A stretch of 64,000 nt of DNA. Origin: Microcoleus sp. FACHB-672. GTDB lineage: Bacteria > Cyanobacteriota > Cyanobacteriia > Cyanobacteriales > Oscillatoriaceae. A program made the position numbers and the translations under genes. Numbering within the stretch: position 1 is the first letter of the stretch; each line of letters begins with the position of its first letter. Shown one piece after another: positions 1 to 9,478 of this stretch. The stretch spans positions 62,001 to 126,000 of the forward strand of contig NZ_JACJOU010000019.1 in NCBI RefSeq assembly GCF_014695725.1. Reading direction: 5' to 3'. The notes under the pieces were generated by a model. The model was not told the DNA's origin, searched no databases, and was given only the letters and a program-made list of their open reading frames with translations.

Positions 1-471
1 TCCCTGCGGAAACTTGGTCGCTACCAAGCAGCCGTTGCTAGTCATGATAAAGCCATCGCGATTCAACCCAACGACTGGCAAGCTTGGAACAATCGCGGCA
101 TCGCCTTATATGAATCAGGTCGTTACCGAGACGCACTGATCAGCTACGACAAATCTTTAGTCATTAAACCCAACAATTGCGAAACTTGGACAAACCGAGG
201 CAATGCCTTGGGGAAACTTGGCCGCTATGAAAATGCCATCGACAGCTACGGCGAAGCTTTAACAATCCAACCGGATCAAGCGCTAATTTGGTATAACAAA
301 GCTTGCTGTTACGCACTACAGCGTCAAGTAGATCTAGCTATTGAAAACCTACAAACTGCTATTAATTTAAATTCTGAACGATATATAGAAATGGCGAAGA
401 CAGATTCGGATTTTGATAAAATTCGCCGAGATGTAAGGTTTCGAGTTTTACTTCGAGGGCCAGTCAGTTAA
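1..471 (+). CDS. TPR-repeat protein, C-terminal part (cut by window edge)
   Basis: The frame is open from the first base, so the start lies outside the window. About 156 residues are visible. They form roughly four tetratricopeptide units of 34 residues with the usual pattern of W/Y-N-G-A-L-G-Y-A-Y-A-P (for example AWNNRGIALYESGRY and TWTNRGNALGKLGRY), followed by the ending AKTDSDFDKIRRDVRF that is common at the end of cyanobacterial TPR proteins. TPRs form helical scaffolds for protein binding; no enzymatic domain is visible in this part. The partner cannot be inferred. An internal TTG at 208 is not needed as a start because the repeats continue upstream. Confidence 0.9.
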   Translation, partial: SLRKLGRYQAAVASHDKAIAIQPNDWQAWNNRGIALYESGRYRDALISYDKSLVIKPNNCETWTNRGNALGKLGRYENAIDSYGEALTIQPDQALIWYNKACCYALQRQVDLAIENLQTAINLNSERYIEMAKTDSDFDKIRRDVRFRVLLRGPVS

Positions 472-724
472 ATGTTTAATGCCGGCAGCAACGACAGATA
501 AAAAAGAAAGTAAAACTTACAACTTTATGAAGCCTGAGCCTACAACTTAGTCTCTTTCAGTTTTAATTAACTCCTCACACTTCAGAGCCGGCAGCAGGAA
601 GAACAGTAACAATCGGGGATGACATTTCGTCTAATTTTGACAGATCACTTCCTCCCAACTGTACAGCTCAATCTACAGTTGCTTATAAGATACGGATATC
701 TGCTGTTTTGAATGGTAAATCATA
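472..724. other. Intergenic spacer before the carboxypeptidase gene
   Basis: No gene is seen. The spacer carries two GCCGGC palindromes (481-486 and 587-592) and an 11-base stretch ACTCCTCACAC at 570-580, identical to the core of the small RNA Yfr1, but without the flanking hairpins expected of that RNA. No convincing promoter or ribosome-binding site was found before 725. Confidence 0.5.
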
Positions 725-2275
725 ATGCTTATGTCTTCTGATGCCGCTAGCATGAAAAGCCTCGAAAAGAGCGACCCTAAATTTTTAGAACTGAACACTC
801 GTCTGACAGAGATCGACGACATCGAATCAGCAGCAGCACTGCTGCACTGGGATCAAGCCACTTATATGCCTGCCGGCGGCGCACCGGCACGAGGTCGCCA
901 ACTCGCTACCCTAAGACAAATCGCCCACGAAAAATTTACCGATCCCGTTATTGGGCAACTGCTAGAAGATTTAAAACCCTACGAAGACAGCCTCTCCTAC
1001 GACTCCAACGAAGCCAGTCTCATCCGGATCGCCCGCCTCAGCTACAACCGATCTGTTTGCGTACCGGCATCCTTCATGGCAGAACTTTCTCAACACCGAT
1101 CGGCATCCTACGAAGCTTGGGCGAAAGCCAGACCGGCCAACGACTTTACCATTGTTCAGCCTTACCTAGAAAAGACCTTGGATTTAAGCCGCGAATTGGC
1201 CGGCTTTTTTCCTGGATACGAGCATATCGCCGACCCACTAATTGACTTTTCAGATGCCGACATGAAAGCATCTACCCTGAGACAGATATTTAGCCGGCTG
1301 CGCCAAGAACTCGTGCCAATCGTCGAGCAGATCACCTCCCAACCGGCAGCCGATGATGCCTTCCTGCACCAGCATTTTCCCGAAACCAAGCAACTAGAAT
1401 TTAGCCGCCGGATCATTGAGCGCATCGGCTACGACTTCAAACGAGGCCGGCAAGACAAAACTCTGCATCCCTTCATGACCCGATTTTCCACCGGCGATGT
1501 TCGTATCACCACCCGCGTCTACGAAAACGATCTGGGACAAGGACTATTCAGCAGCATCCACGAAGCCGGTCACGCCATGTATGAACAAGGCATCTCCCGT
1601 GAATTTGAAGGCACCCCCCTAGCCAGTGGCGTCTCCTCCGGCGTCCACGAAAGCCAATCTCGCCTGTGGGAAAACCTCGTCGGGCGCAGCCGGGGTTTTT
1701 GGGAATGCTTCTATCCCCAACTGCAAGGCGTCTTCCTCAGAGAACTTGGCAATATTTCCATTCACAAATTCTACCGGGCAATTAACAAAGTCGCCCGCTC
1801 TCTGATCCGCACCGACGCTGACGAAGTCACCTATAACCTGCACGTCACAATTCGCTTCGATCTAGAATTAGCCATGCTCGAAGGTTCCCTGTCGGTGCGC
1901 GACCTCCCCGAAGCCTGGAACGAGCGTTACCGCAGCGATCTCGGCCTCGTCCCTGCCACAGACAGCGAAGGCGTCATGCAAGACGTACATTGGTATAGTG
2001 GCGTGATTGGCGGGATGTTTCAAGGCTACACCCTCGGCAACCTGATGAGCGCCCAGTTTTATGAAACAGCCCTCAATATCAATCCAGAAATTCCCGTTGA
2101 TATTGAGCGAGGCAATTTCACCAGCCTGCATCAGTGGCTTCAAGAAAACATCTATCAGCATGGACGCAAGTACACTGCAGATGAATTGCTAGAACGCGTC
2201 ACCGGCAGTCCTTTAAGCGTCGAACCCTTCATCCGCTACATTCGGGGCAAATACAGCGAATTGTACCCGATGTAA
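725..2275 (+). CDS. M32 metallocarboxypeptidase (carboxypeptidase Taq family)
   Basis: A 516-residue protein, the normal length for family M32 zinc carboxypeptidases, which remove C-terminal residues from peptides in the cytoplasm. The zinc-binding HEXXH motif is present as HEAGH near residue 279, followed about 30 residues later by HESQSRLWEN, which supplies the third zinc ligand in this family. The N-terminal part has the typical coiled, mostly helical lid (LHWDQATYMPAGG near residue 40). No signal peptide. Start at ATG 725 has no strong ribosome-binding site; ATG at 731 or 755 are alternatives. It stands alone before susA, separated by about 110 bases. The family assignment is secure; the physiological substrate is unknown. 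Confidence 0.93.
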   Translation: MLMSSDAASMKSLEKSDPKFLELNTRLTEIDDIESAAALLHWDQATYMPAGGAPARGRQLATLRQIAHEKFTDPVIGQLLEDLKPYEDSLSYDSNEASLIRIARLSYNRSVCVPASFMAELSQHRSASYEAWAKARPANDFTIVQPYLEKTLDLSRELAGFFPGYEHIADPLIDFSDADMKASTLRQIFSRLRQELVPIVEQITSQPAADDAFLHQHFPETKQLEFSRRIIERIGYDFKRGRQDKTLHPFMTRFSTGDVRITTRVYENDLGQGLFSSIHEAGHAMYEQGISREFEGTPLASGVSSGVHESQSRLWENLVGRSRGFWECFYPQLQGVFLRELGNISIHKFYRAINKVARSLIRTDADEVTYNLHVTIRFDLELAMLEGSLSVRDLPEAWNERYRSDLGLVPATDSEGVMQDVHWYSGVIGGMFQGYTLGNLMSAQFYETALNINPEIPVDIERGNFTSLHQWLQENIYQHGRKYTADELLERVTGSPLSVEPFIRYIRGKYSELYPM

Positions 2276-2383
2276 CGGCTGCCAGATTTTAACGCTTTTT
2301 ATACTCCAGAGGGAGTTTCACTCAGGGCAGCATTTTGTAACTTAGTGGTTGTAAAAGCTATTAATTTCTACAAGCGAGGCTTC

Positions 2384-4804
2384 ATGTCTGATTTGTTACA
2401 AATTGTTATCGAAAGTAGTGAAAAAAGCGATCTCCGGCAATTTATCAGTGATATCCGACAACAAGAAAAACGATATTTACTGAGAAATGACATCTTGACG
2501 GCCTTCGCAAACTTCTGCATCAATTACCAAAAACCCGAAGAGTTTGCTCATTCTTCCCATTTAGGTAAATTTATTTCCGAAACTCAAGAAATTATCATTG
2601 AGGAGGGCAGTATCTGTCTGATCGTGCGCCCCAAAATTGCCTCGCAAGAAATTTACCGGCTCACGGAAGACTTGAAAATTGATCGCCTGACTGCCCAAGA
2701 GTTACTGGATGTTCGCGATCTCTTCGTCAACCACTTTCACCCCAATGAGGGAGATGTATTTGAGATTGATTTCGGGCCGTTTTACGATTACTCCCCTACA
2801 ATTCGCGACCCGAAAAACATTGGTAAAGGAGTGCAATTCCTTAACCGATATTTATCCAGCAAACTCTTTCAAGACCCCAAACAATGGCTGGCGGCGCTGT
2901 ACGATTTTTTGAGCGTGCACCGCTACAATGGCATTCAACTACTGATTAACGAACGCATTAAAAACCAGCAGCAGCTTTCTGATCGGATCAAGCAAGCGAT
3001 CAAATTTGTCGGTGCTCGTCCAACGGATGAACCCTACGAGAACTTCCGCTTGGATCTGCAAGTCATGGGTTTTGAACCCGGATGGGGTAACACTGCCGGC
3101 AGAGTGCGCGAAACGTTGGAAATACTCGATGAACTGATAGACTCGCCTGACGATGCCGTTCTCGAAGCTTTCATCTCCCGCATTCCGATGATCTTCCGCA
3201 TCGTTTTGGTGTCTGTGCATGGATGGTTTGGCCAAGAAGGAGTTCTAGGCCGGCCTGACACCGGCGGCCAAGTCGTCTACGTCCTCGACCAAGCCAAAAG
3301 CTTAGAAACGCAACTACAAGAGGAACTTTCCCTCGCCGGTTTAGATGCTTTGGGTGTGGAACCCAAAGTGATTATTCTCAGCCGGTTGATTCCCAACAGT
3401 GATGGCACCCGCTGCAACCAACGCTTGGAAAAAGTTCACGGAACCGATAACGCTTGGATTTTGCGCGTTCCCTTCCGCGACTTTAATTCCAACATCACCC
3501 AGCACTGGATTTCCCGGTTTGAGATTTGGCCTTATCTAGAAACCTACGCTATTGATGCCGAAAAAGAACTGCTGGCAGAATTTCAAGGCCGGCCTGACTT
3601 CATCATCGGCAACTACTCTGATGGCAACTTAGTCGCCTTCTTACTAGCACGTCGCCTCAAGGTTACTCAGTGCATTGTTGCCCACGCCCTAGAAAAATCG
3701 AAATATTTGTTCAGTAACCTTTACTGGCAAGAATCAGAAAATTCCTATCACTTCTCGTTGCAGTTCACCGTCGATTTAATTGCGATGAACGCTGCTAATT
3801 TTGTTATCAGCAGCACCTATCAAGAAATTGTGGGAACGCCAGATAGCGTGGGGCAGTATGAGTCTTACAAGCGCTTCACAATGCCGGATTTATATCACGT
3901 TGTTAATGGAATTGAGTTATTCAGTCCCAAATTTAACGTCGTGCCGCCTGGAGTGAATGAGAGCGTATATTTTCCCTACAGCCGGCAAGAAGACCGGCTC
4001 AGCAGCGTCCGCGAACGTCTTGAAGACTTGCTTTTCCATCAAGAAGACCCCGCTCACATATTTGGCAGACTCGACGATCCCAGCAAGCGCCCGCTGTTTT
4101 CAATGGCACGCCTCGACCGAATTAAAAACCTCACCGGCTTGGCAGAATGCTTTGGAAAGAGTCAGGCGTTGCAAGAGAGATGCAACTTAATTTTGGTTGC
4201 CGGTAAATTACACGTTAATGAGTCAACCGATCACGAAGAACTCAGCGAAATGGAGAAGCTTTACCGGCTCATTGACGAATACAATTTGCACGGACGTATT
4301 CGCTGGTTGGGAGTGCGTTTACCCAAGAGTGACTCCGGCGAAATTTACCGCGTGATTGCCGATCATGAAGGGATTTTTGTCCAGCCGGCCTTATTTGAAG
4401 CTTTTGGGTTAACAATTTTGGAAGCCATGATCTGCGGCGTTCCTACCTTTGGTACTCAATTTGGCGGACCGTTGGAAATCATCAAAGATAAAGTCAACGG
4501 ATTTTACATCAACCCCACAAACTTAGAAGAAACCGCTGAAAGAATCTTGGACTTTATTGCCAAATGTGACCAAAATCCCAACTACTGGCACCAAATCTCC
4601 AAAGCCGGTATCGAGCGGGTTTACAGCACCTATACTTGGAAAATCCACACTACGCGGCTGCTATCTTTAGGCAAAATTTACGGTTTCTGGAACCACACTT
4701 CCAAAGAAAACCGCGAGGATATGCTGCGCTATATCGAGTCGCTGTTTTATCTACTCTATAAACCACGCGCCAAACAACTTCTCGAACAACATCAGCAACG
4801 CTAA
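2384..4804 (+). CDS. susA: Sucrose synthase
   Basis: Reversible enzyme that cleaves sucrose with a nucleoside diphosphate to fructose and NDP-glucose, in the cytoplasm. Starting at ATG 2384 (MSDLLQIVIESSEKSDLRQF) the product has 806 residues, the length of SusA in filamentous cyanobacteria. A GTG 39 bases upstream would add 13 residues that homologues lack. The N-terminal half is the sucrose-synthase regulatory and donor region, with GRPDTGGQVVYVLDQ near residue 290. The C-terminal GT-B domain has the E-x7-E nucleotide-sugar motif in EAFGLTILE near residue 670. Convergent with the downstream cNMP-binding gene. In cyanobacteria the enzyme mainly cleaves sucrose to feed glycogen and polysaccharide synthesis. 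Confidence 0.96.
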   Translation: MSDLLQIVIESSEKSDLRQFISDIRQQEKRYLLRNDILTAFANFCINYQKPEEFAHSSHLGKFISETQEIIIEEGSICLIVRPKIASQEIYRLTEDLKIDRLTAQELLDVRDLFVNHFHPNEGDVFEIDFGPFYDYSPTIRDPKNIGKGVQFLNRYLSSKLFQDPKQWLAALYDFLSVHRYNGIQLLINERIKNQQQLSDRIKQAIKFVGARPTDEPYENFRLDLQVMGFEPGWGNTAGRVRETLEILDELIDSPDDAVLEAFISRIPMIFRIVLVSVHGWFGQEGVLGRPDTGGQVVYVLDQAKSLETQLQEELSLAGLDALGVEPKVIILSRLIPNSDGTRCNQRLEKVHGTDNAWILRVPFRDFNSNITQHWISRFEIWPYLETYAIDAEKELLAEFQGRPDFIIGNYSDGNLVAFLLARRLKVTQCIVAHALEKSKYLFSNLYWQESENSYHFSLQFTVDLIAMNAANFVISSTYQEIVGTPDSVGQYESYKRFTMPDLYHVVNGIELFSPKFNVVPPGVNESVYFPYSRQEDRLSSVRERLEDLLFHQEDPAHIFGRLDDPSKRPLFSMARLDRIKNLTGLAECFGKSQALQERCNLILVAGKLHVNESTDHEELSEMEKLYRLIDEYNLHGRIRWLGVRLPKSDSGEIYRVIADHEGIFVQPALFEAFGLTILEAMICGVPTFGTQFGGPLEIIKDKVNGFYINPTNLEETAERILDFIAKCDQNPNYWHQISKAGIERVYSTYTWKIHTTRLLSLGKIYGFWNHTSKENREDMLRYIESLFYLLYKPRAKQLLEQHQQR

Positions 4805-4841
4805 GAGAGGGGCATGGGGCAAGGCTGCGCCAACCTAAAGG

Positions 4842-4884
4842 TAGGGGCACTGGCTATTTCTTCCCGCTCTGCAACTAGCCCCTA
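4842..4884. terminator. Hairpin between convergent susA and cNMP-binding gene
   Basis: TAGGGGC at 4842-4848 pairs with GCCCCTA at 4878-4884. The right arm merges into a CCCCTAGTCCCTAG heptad run that recurs at other gene ends in this window. No long T-run follows, so termination is inferred from position only. Confidence 0.4.
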
Positions 4885-4888
4885 GTCC

Positions 4889-5371
4889 CTAGCCTCCCAA
4901 ACTGCGTGCCGCGCCATGTAATTCGGGTGCGGGAGTTTCAGACTCTTTAGCATTCAACTTGCGGTTAAATTCACGAATTCGGCGAGATAAAAGACGAATA
5001 ATATTGACCGCAATTCCTGGGGTTTCCTCAATTGCATCGTAGAGTTGCTGCTGCGTTAGCATCAGACAGTCACAGGGTTCCAAAGTCGTGACAGAAGCCG
5101 AACGAGGTTCAGCATCAAACAACGACATCTCACCAAAACAAGCACCTTGGTCAAGTTGTGCCAGATCCTGCTCTGCAAGGTGAACCCGGACTCGCCCAGA
5201 AACGACAATGTAGAGGGAACGCCCCTCTTGCCCTTGAGTAAAAATCGTGTGCTGAGCTGGAAATGAAAGCTCATCCATTACAGAAGCCAACCGGACGAGA
5301 AAATCATCCCGTAGCTCTTTAAATATCGGGACTCCCCTGACAAATAATAGGCGGTCAACGCTAGTCAGCAT
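4889..5371 (-). CDS. Cyclic nucleotide-binding domain protein
   Basis: A 160-residue single-domain protein of the CAP_ED (Crp/cNMP-binding) fold. The beta-barrel core runs over residues 10-125 and the phosphate-binding cassette is visible as CFGEMSLFDAEPRSASV, with the conserved Glu and Arg that contact the cyclic nucleotide. A helical tail follows (LLSRRIREFNRKL). There is no helix-turn-helix, so it is not a DNA-binding regulator by itself. It lies 104 bases downstream of the large transporter-like gene on the same strand, which suggests a shared transcript and that it is a regulatory subunit or domain partner of that protein. The cNMP binding is inferred from the motif; the partnership is inferred from context. 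Confidence 0.85.
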   Translation of the reverse strand: MLTSVDRLLFVRGVPIFKELRDDFLVRLASVMDELSFPAQHTIFTQGQEGRSLYIVVSGRVRVHLAEQDLAQLDQGACFGEMSLFDAEPRSASVTTLEPCDCLMLTQQQLYDAIEETPGIAVNIIRLLSRRIREFNRKLNAKESETPAPELHGAARSLGG

Positions 5372-5475
5372 TTAAGTTGTTCATCCTCAGGATTCCGGTT
5401 GCCTCTAGAGAAACGATTGATCGGGAACGTTGAATGATGAGGGGAAGAACAGTTTAATTCATCATTCATCCTTCA

Positions 5476-8400
5476 TTAAGTTGCCTCAAATCCGGCTATC
5501 CCCGGATAATTGGAAGCGCGGTTCATTTCGCCGGCCTGGTCGAAATACCCCCGCCCCGATGCGGCTTCTGCTGAATTGCTAACACCTAATTCAGCCATCA
5601 TCTGCTTGACTTGGGCAGCAACGAGGCGATCTGGATCGTCTTGCAGCATTGGTAGCAATTCTACCAATGCGCGTGGCGAAGCAACTCCCAGGTAGGCAAG
5701 TACCGACTCGCGCACCAAACCTCTGGGATGGCGCAGACAAGCGAGTGTCTGATCCGCCGTCAGACTCCAACGGGCGGATCTAGCCAGATGGAAACAGCAA
5801 GCCAGGGGCCAATCGGAGAGGAAGTGACGTAATTCCAGCAGCCGGCGTAAGCGATCACTAGGGTTCATGGGTTGATAAACCAGGAGTTCTGACAGGTTTT
5901 GCAGTTTTTCCCGATCCTCACGCCGGTCTAACACACTCAGCAGCGCTCGTTTAGTCGGAATATCCAAAGTATTATCTAAAATTTCCAGCCCCCGCGCCAT
6001 ATTCGACCGCGAACCCGATTTCAAGTTAAATGAGGCGGCCTGAATGCTCGTGTGGGGGTAAAGAAACTTCATCAGCAAAAATAACCGATCTACCGCATCC
6101 GCTTGCAGATCCCGCAGCGCCCGTCGCAACAGTTCTGCTTCCTCACCGGCAACTTGTTCTGCCGGCAGATCCACCAGTGCTGCATAAAGTTGACCGAGGA
6201 ACCTCAATTCCTGGTCAATCAACGTTTCTACGCCACTACGACCCAAACGATCCAACACCCCTTCAATCCCGGCTTCTTGGGGCATTTTTAGCAGAATGCG
6301 GAGAATATTTCGCCGGGTTGTACCCCAAGCCGTCATCAAGTGAGAAGCCAGGGCGTCAAGGGCTTCCCGCGTGCCGATTTGGCCCAGCGCACTCCAAGCG
6401 TGCATCCGCACTAAATCAGGCTTGTGAGCATCTTCTGCAAGTACCACAAGCGGGTTAATAATTTCGTTGTCTAATCGAACCAAGGCACGCAGGGCAGCTT
6501 CGCGGGTGGATTTATAGTAAAGTCCACGCAGCAGAGAAGGATAATATTCCTCTAAGTGTGTGGAGGCGATCACCTCCAGCAGAGCGCAGCGCACCCGCAA
6601 CGATTCATCCTGTAGGAGGTTGGGGATATAAAGTCGCAAGCCTTGCAAATAATCGGCCTCGCCCAGCGCCCGACAGCCCATTACCCGTTCCCGTTCTTGT
6701 TTATGGGTGAGCATCCGCCGCAGGGCGTTAGTGGCTTCGGCTTTTTGCTCCCGGTTGCCCCGGCGCATGATCAGGGAAGCAGCGGTTCCGCGTACCACGG
6801 GGTCTACTTGGGGTTGCAAATAAGGTCTTAAAGCTTGAATATCTGGGGCTTTCTCGGTGAGCCAGACGTAGCGCAGGCCCAAGGCTAGGACTTCTGGCGG
6901 CAGGGTATGCTCGATCAGTGCCCGAACTTGGGGGAGGTAGGCAGGACTGGGATGATTGAGCATTGTCTCCAGACTTTGGCGCTGCAAAGCCGGCGGCAGC
7001 GTTACCAGCAGTGGCGCGAGAACTTCACCAACATTGTTGGGATCGATTTGGGTGAGGAGTTCAATACAAGAGCGTTTATCGGCTTCTGTACCGGGCTTTT
7101 CTAAGGTGTCTACCACGGCACGTTTGAGGACACGCAGATCCACGTCTGTCACCCCCAGCCGGCCCCTCTCAGCACTGGAGACGAGCAAGCCGACATAGCG
7201 AGATCGCAGCATCCAAACGACGTACATCCAAGCCACGGCTAAGAGTACAATCTGCCCGACGAAAATCCATCCTTCTAATTGCACAACTGCGGCATCTGTC
7301 GCTTTGGGCAGTACAAAGCGACAGAACCAAATCGTTGCAAAAATCAACAAGCCTATGACGCCATCGGATAGCGGCTCAGCAATGCCATTGACAACGGCCT
7401 GCACGTCATCCCGATTGGCTTCTGGGATGGGTTGGAATAAGACCGGGCTAACGCCTTCAAATAGGGTGTAGTGTAAGAGTTCTTCAAAAAATTTGAGAAT
7501 CACCAAACCGGAAAATAGGGGCAACAGGTTTGTAACAGAAGTGATGACGGAACCCAGTCCGATCACAGCTAAACCAGCCGGTAAGATGATAGCGGAGCCA
7601 AACACGCCCATGCGTTCAACGAGCCGGCTAGAGATAAACCACTGCATCACCAGTTCAAACATACCTAGGACGCCGTTGAAAACGCCGATGAACGCGGCGA
7701 TGCCGAGACTTTTATCGCCTAAATCTTGCTGTTCTAACTCGCTGAGGAATTGAAAATCTACCAGGATATTCAGCAGTTCAGCAAGGACAAAAAAGGCGAT
7801 TACGGGGACGACGTAGTGCTGGATGGGACCGCGTAGCCGTTTGTTGGTGAATTCTGCCTGTTCATCCTCTTCTTCTCTGAGGGGAGAGTCGGGAAATGCT
7901 TGCTGGTAAGTTTGACTGAGATAGTACAGGATGCCGGCTCCTAGCACCATCATCAAGCAAGCCATGAGAATGACATTATTTAGCCCGACTAAATTGAGAA
8001 AGAAGGGCAGGGAAAAACCACTCACGACATCGGCAAGCAAGATGCCGCTACTGATGATCGGGTAGGTGCGTTTAATTTCCCGAATGTTAAAGAGTTGGTT
8101 GGCGGTGATGGAGGTGTTGAGATCGTTGAGGACGTAGATTCCATCCAGCCACAGGCGCATCAGAAAGACGGTGATACCTAGTATCACCGGCAGCCCTAAT
8201 CCAACCCGAAACAGCAGCAGGGGGGCTGCCATGATCAGGGCAATCAACACAATCACTCGGCGCAGGGGCAGGATGCTTTGCAGCCACGTATACAGTGCGC
8301 CTAAAGCAGAACCAATTACGGCACCGGAGATATAAATCCACGGCAGCTGTTCTGCGCCATATTCGTCTAAGAACAGTCCAACTGTGCTGGCTTCTAGCCA

Positions 8401-8535
8401 GAGAACTCCCACAGAAGTTGCTGTGTAGAAGGCGAACATCAGGAAGGTTCGTTCTGCTTCCTCTGGCCGCAAATTCACCCACTGTAGAAGTATCTGCCCC
8501 CATCTTCCCCCAAACCGCTGATCTCTCAGTTCCAT
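5476..8535 (-). CDS. Nucleotide-transporter-like (MFS/NTT) membrane protein with HEAT repeats
   Basis: A 1019-residue protein. The first ~440 residues hold about twelve hydrophobic segments resembling the MFS-like ATP/ADP (Npt1/Npt2) translocase family. The remainder is soluble and built of HEAT-like alpha repeats (VVRGTAASLIMRRGNREQ, RVRCALLEVIAS, ALDALASHLM). HEAT repeats usually serve as protein-binding solenoids, here presumably on the cytoplasmic face. The substrate is unknown; relatives of this architecture are often only labelled HEAT-repeat or nucleotide-transporter-like. Start at ATG 8535; an AGGA/GGGG stretch lies just upstream. Followed by the cNMP-binding gene at 104 bases. Fold is confident, transport of nucleotides is only a family-based guess. 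Confidence 0.82.
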   Translation of the reverse strand: MELRDQRFGGRWGQILLQWVNLRPEEAERTFLMFAFYTATSVGVLWLEASTVGLFLDEYGAEQLPWIYISGAVIGSALGALYTWLQSILPLRRVIVLIALIMAAPLLLFRVGLGLPVILGITVFLMRLWLDGIYVLNDLNTSITANQLFNIREIKRTYPIISSGILLADVVSGFSLPFFLNLVGLNNVILMACLMMVLGAGILYYLSQTYQQAFPDSPLREEEDEQAEFTNKRLRGPIQHYVVPVIAFFVLAELLNILVDFQFLSELEQQDLGDKSLGIAAFIGVFNGVLGMFELVMQWFISSRLVERMGVFGSAIILPAGLAVIGLGSVITSVTNLLPLFSGLVILKFFEELLHYTLFEGVSPVLFQPIPEANRDDVQAVVNGIAEPLSDGVIGLLIFATIWFCRFVLPKATDAAVVQLEGWIFVGQIVLLAVAWMYVVWMLRSRYVGLLVSSAERGRLGVTDVDLRVLKRAVVDTLEKPGTEADKRSCIELLTQIDPNNVGEVLAPLLVTLPPALQRQSLETMLNHPSPAYLPQVRALIEHTLPPEVLALGLRYVWLTEKAPDIQALRPYLQPQVDPVVRGTAASLIMRRGNREQKAEATNALRRMLTHKQERERVMGCRALGEADYLQGLRLYIPNLLQDESLRVRCALLEVIASTHLEEYYPSLLRGLYYKSTREAALRALVRLDNEIINPLVVLAEDAHKPDLVRMHAWSALGQIGTREALDALASHLMTAWGTTRRNILRILLKMPQEAGIEGVLDRLGRSGVETLIDQELRFLGQLYAALVDLPAEQVAGEEAELLRRALRDLQADAVDRLFLLMKFLYPHTSIQAASFNLKSGSRSNMARGLEILDNTLDIPTKRALLSVLDRREDREKLQNLSELLVYQPMNPSDRLRRLLELRHFLSDWPLACCFHLARSARWSLTADQTLACLRHPRGLVRESVLAYLGVASPRALVELLPMLQDDPDRLVAAQVKQMMAELGVSNSAEAASGRGYFDQAGEMNRASNYPGIAGFEAT

Positions 8536-8947
8536 GCCCCGTTAATTCCTGTGTTGTAGATATCCGAAGATGGCTTTTGTGCTAGCTGTTCGGTCAGTCG
8601 GTCGGGGTTGGTTTTGCGGGTAAATTGTCTGCAATTGAGCCAAAATTGCGCTCTCACACTCGCCCGTACCAGTCAGATGTCTATTGTGCTATCAGTTGTT
8701 AGTTTTTTGTCACTGAACTCTGAATGCTTCACCAACCACGAACCGATGAGCTAACTTGCCTTTGGAGGATTCACCGGCATTGCTAGCTTCTGAGGAGGAC
8801 AAACCGCCTTGTCGCGTTCCCCACTCGCCGGTAGGGGTGCGAGTGGCGCATCTATCTTAGGCAGCGCTATCGTCAAGGCGTAGCGCTGCCCACTTGTCCA
8901 TCCCGCATTTGAGCCGGTGTCAGCTCTTGCTTATGCGACTGATGTTA
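8536..8947. other. Spacer between infC and the transporter gene with two strong stem-loops
   Basis: No gene is seen in these 412 bases. Two perfect adjacent hairpins are present: CCACTCGC 8821-8828 with GCGAGTGG 8839-8846, and GGCAGCGCTA 8860-8869 with TAGCGCTGCC 8881-8890. They lie 60-130 bases downstream of the infC stop on the minus strand and could end or process its transcript, but no T-run follows either. Confidence 0.5.
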
Positions 8948-9478
8948 TTACTTTTTGGGGGAGAGCAACATCATCATACTACGCCCCTCTTTTTTGGGCG
9001 CTTGCTGAACTTCGGCGACTTCTTGCAAATCTGTTGCCATCCGCTTCAGTAAGTCTTCTGCCAAGTCTGTATGTTGAATTTCTCGGCCCCGGAACATAAT
9101 GGTTGCTTTAACCTTATCTCCATCGTGCAGAAAGCGCTTTGCTTGATTGATCCGAACTTGGTAGTCGTGATCTTCAATCTTGTAGCGCATTTTCACTTCT
9201 TTGACTTCAGCAGTGTGTTGCTTTTTCTTAGCTTCGCGGGCTTTTTTCTCCTGTTCAAACTTAAACTTGCCGTAGTCCATAATCCGGCAAACGGGTGGAT
9301 CTGCCTTGTCACTCACAAGCACGAGATCCAGTTCCTTTTCATAAGCTTGACGCAAAGCATCTTGCGGCGTCATGATTCCCAACTGTCCTCCGTCGGTATC
9401 AATAACGCGTATCTTGGGAAAGCGAATTCTTTCGTTAATTTGGGGTAAATCGCGATTCGGGCGTCTCTTTTCTATCAC
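8948..9478 (-). CDS. infC: Translation initiation factor IF-3
   Basis: IF-3 binds the 30S subunit, prevents 50S joining and checks initiator tRNA pairing. The N-domain opens with [20 protein letters not shown], the lysine-rich linker is [14 protein letters not shown], and the C-domain carries [15 protein letters not shown] and [15 protein letters not shown]. With the GTG at 9476-9478 it has 176 residues. The frame continues upstream through codons ATA ACG CCT (9479-9487) that would give MTPVIEK..., so initiation at the ATA is possible; infC in E. coli uses AUU for autoregulation. An in-frame stop lies at 9515-9517. No clear ribosome-binding site precedes any candidate. No rpmI-rplT neighbours. 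Confidence 0.95.
   Translation of the reverse strand: MIEKRRPNRDLPQINERIRFPKIRVIDTDGGQLGIMTPQDALRQAYEKELDLVLVSDKADPPVCRIMDYGKFKFEQEKKAREAKKKQHTAEVKEVKMRYKIEDHDYQVRINQAKRFLHDGDKVKATIMFRGREIQHTDLAEDLLKRMATDLQEVAEVQQAPKKEGRSMMMLLSPKK

Noticed and set aside
570-580. ACTCCTCACAC, identical to the core of the small RNA Yfr1
   Set aside because: The flanking 5' stem-loop and the 3' terminator hairpin with T-run that define Yfr1 are not visible, so an 11-base match alone is not enough.
6030-6458. 142-codon frame on the plus strand inside the HEAT-repeat gene
   Set aside because: It is antisense to a clearly coding, repeat-rich gene, so the long frame is expected by chance.
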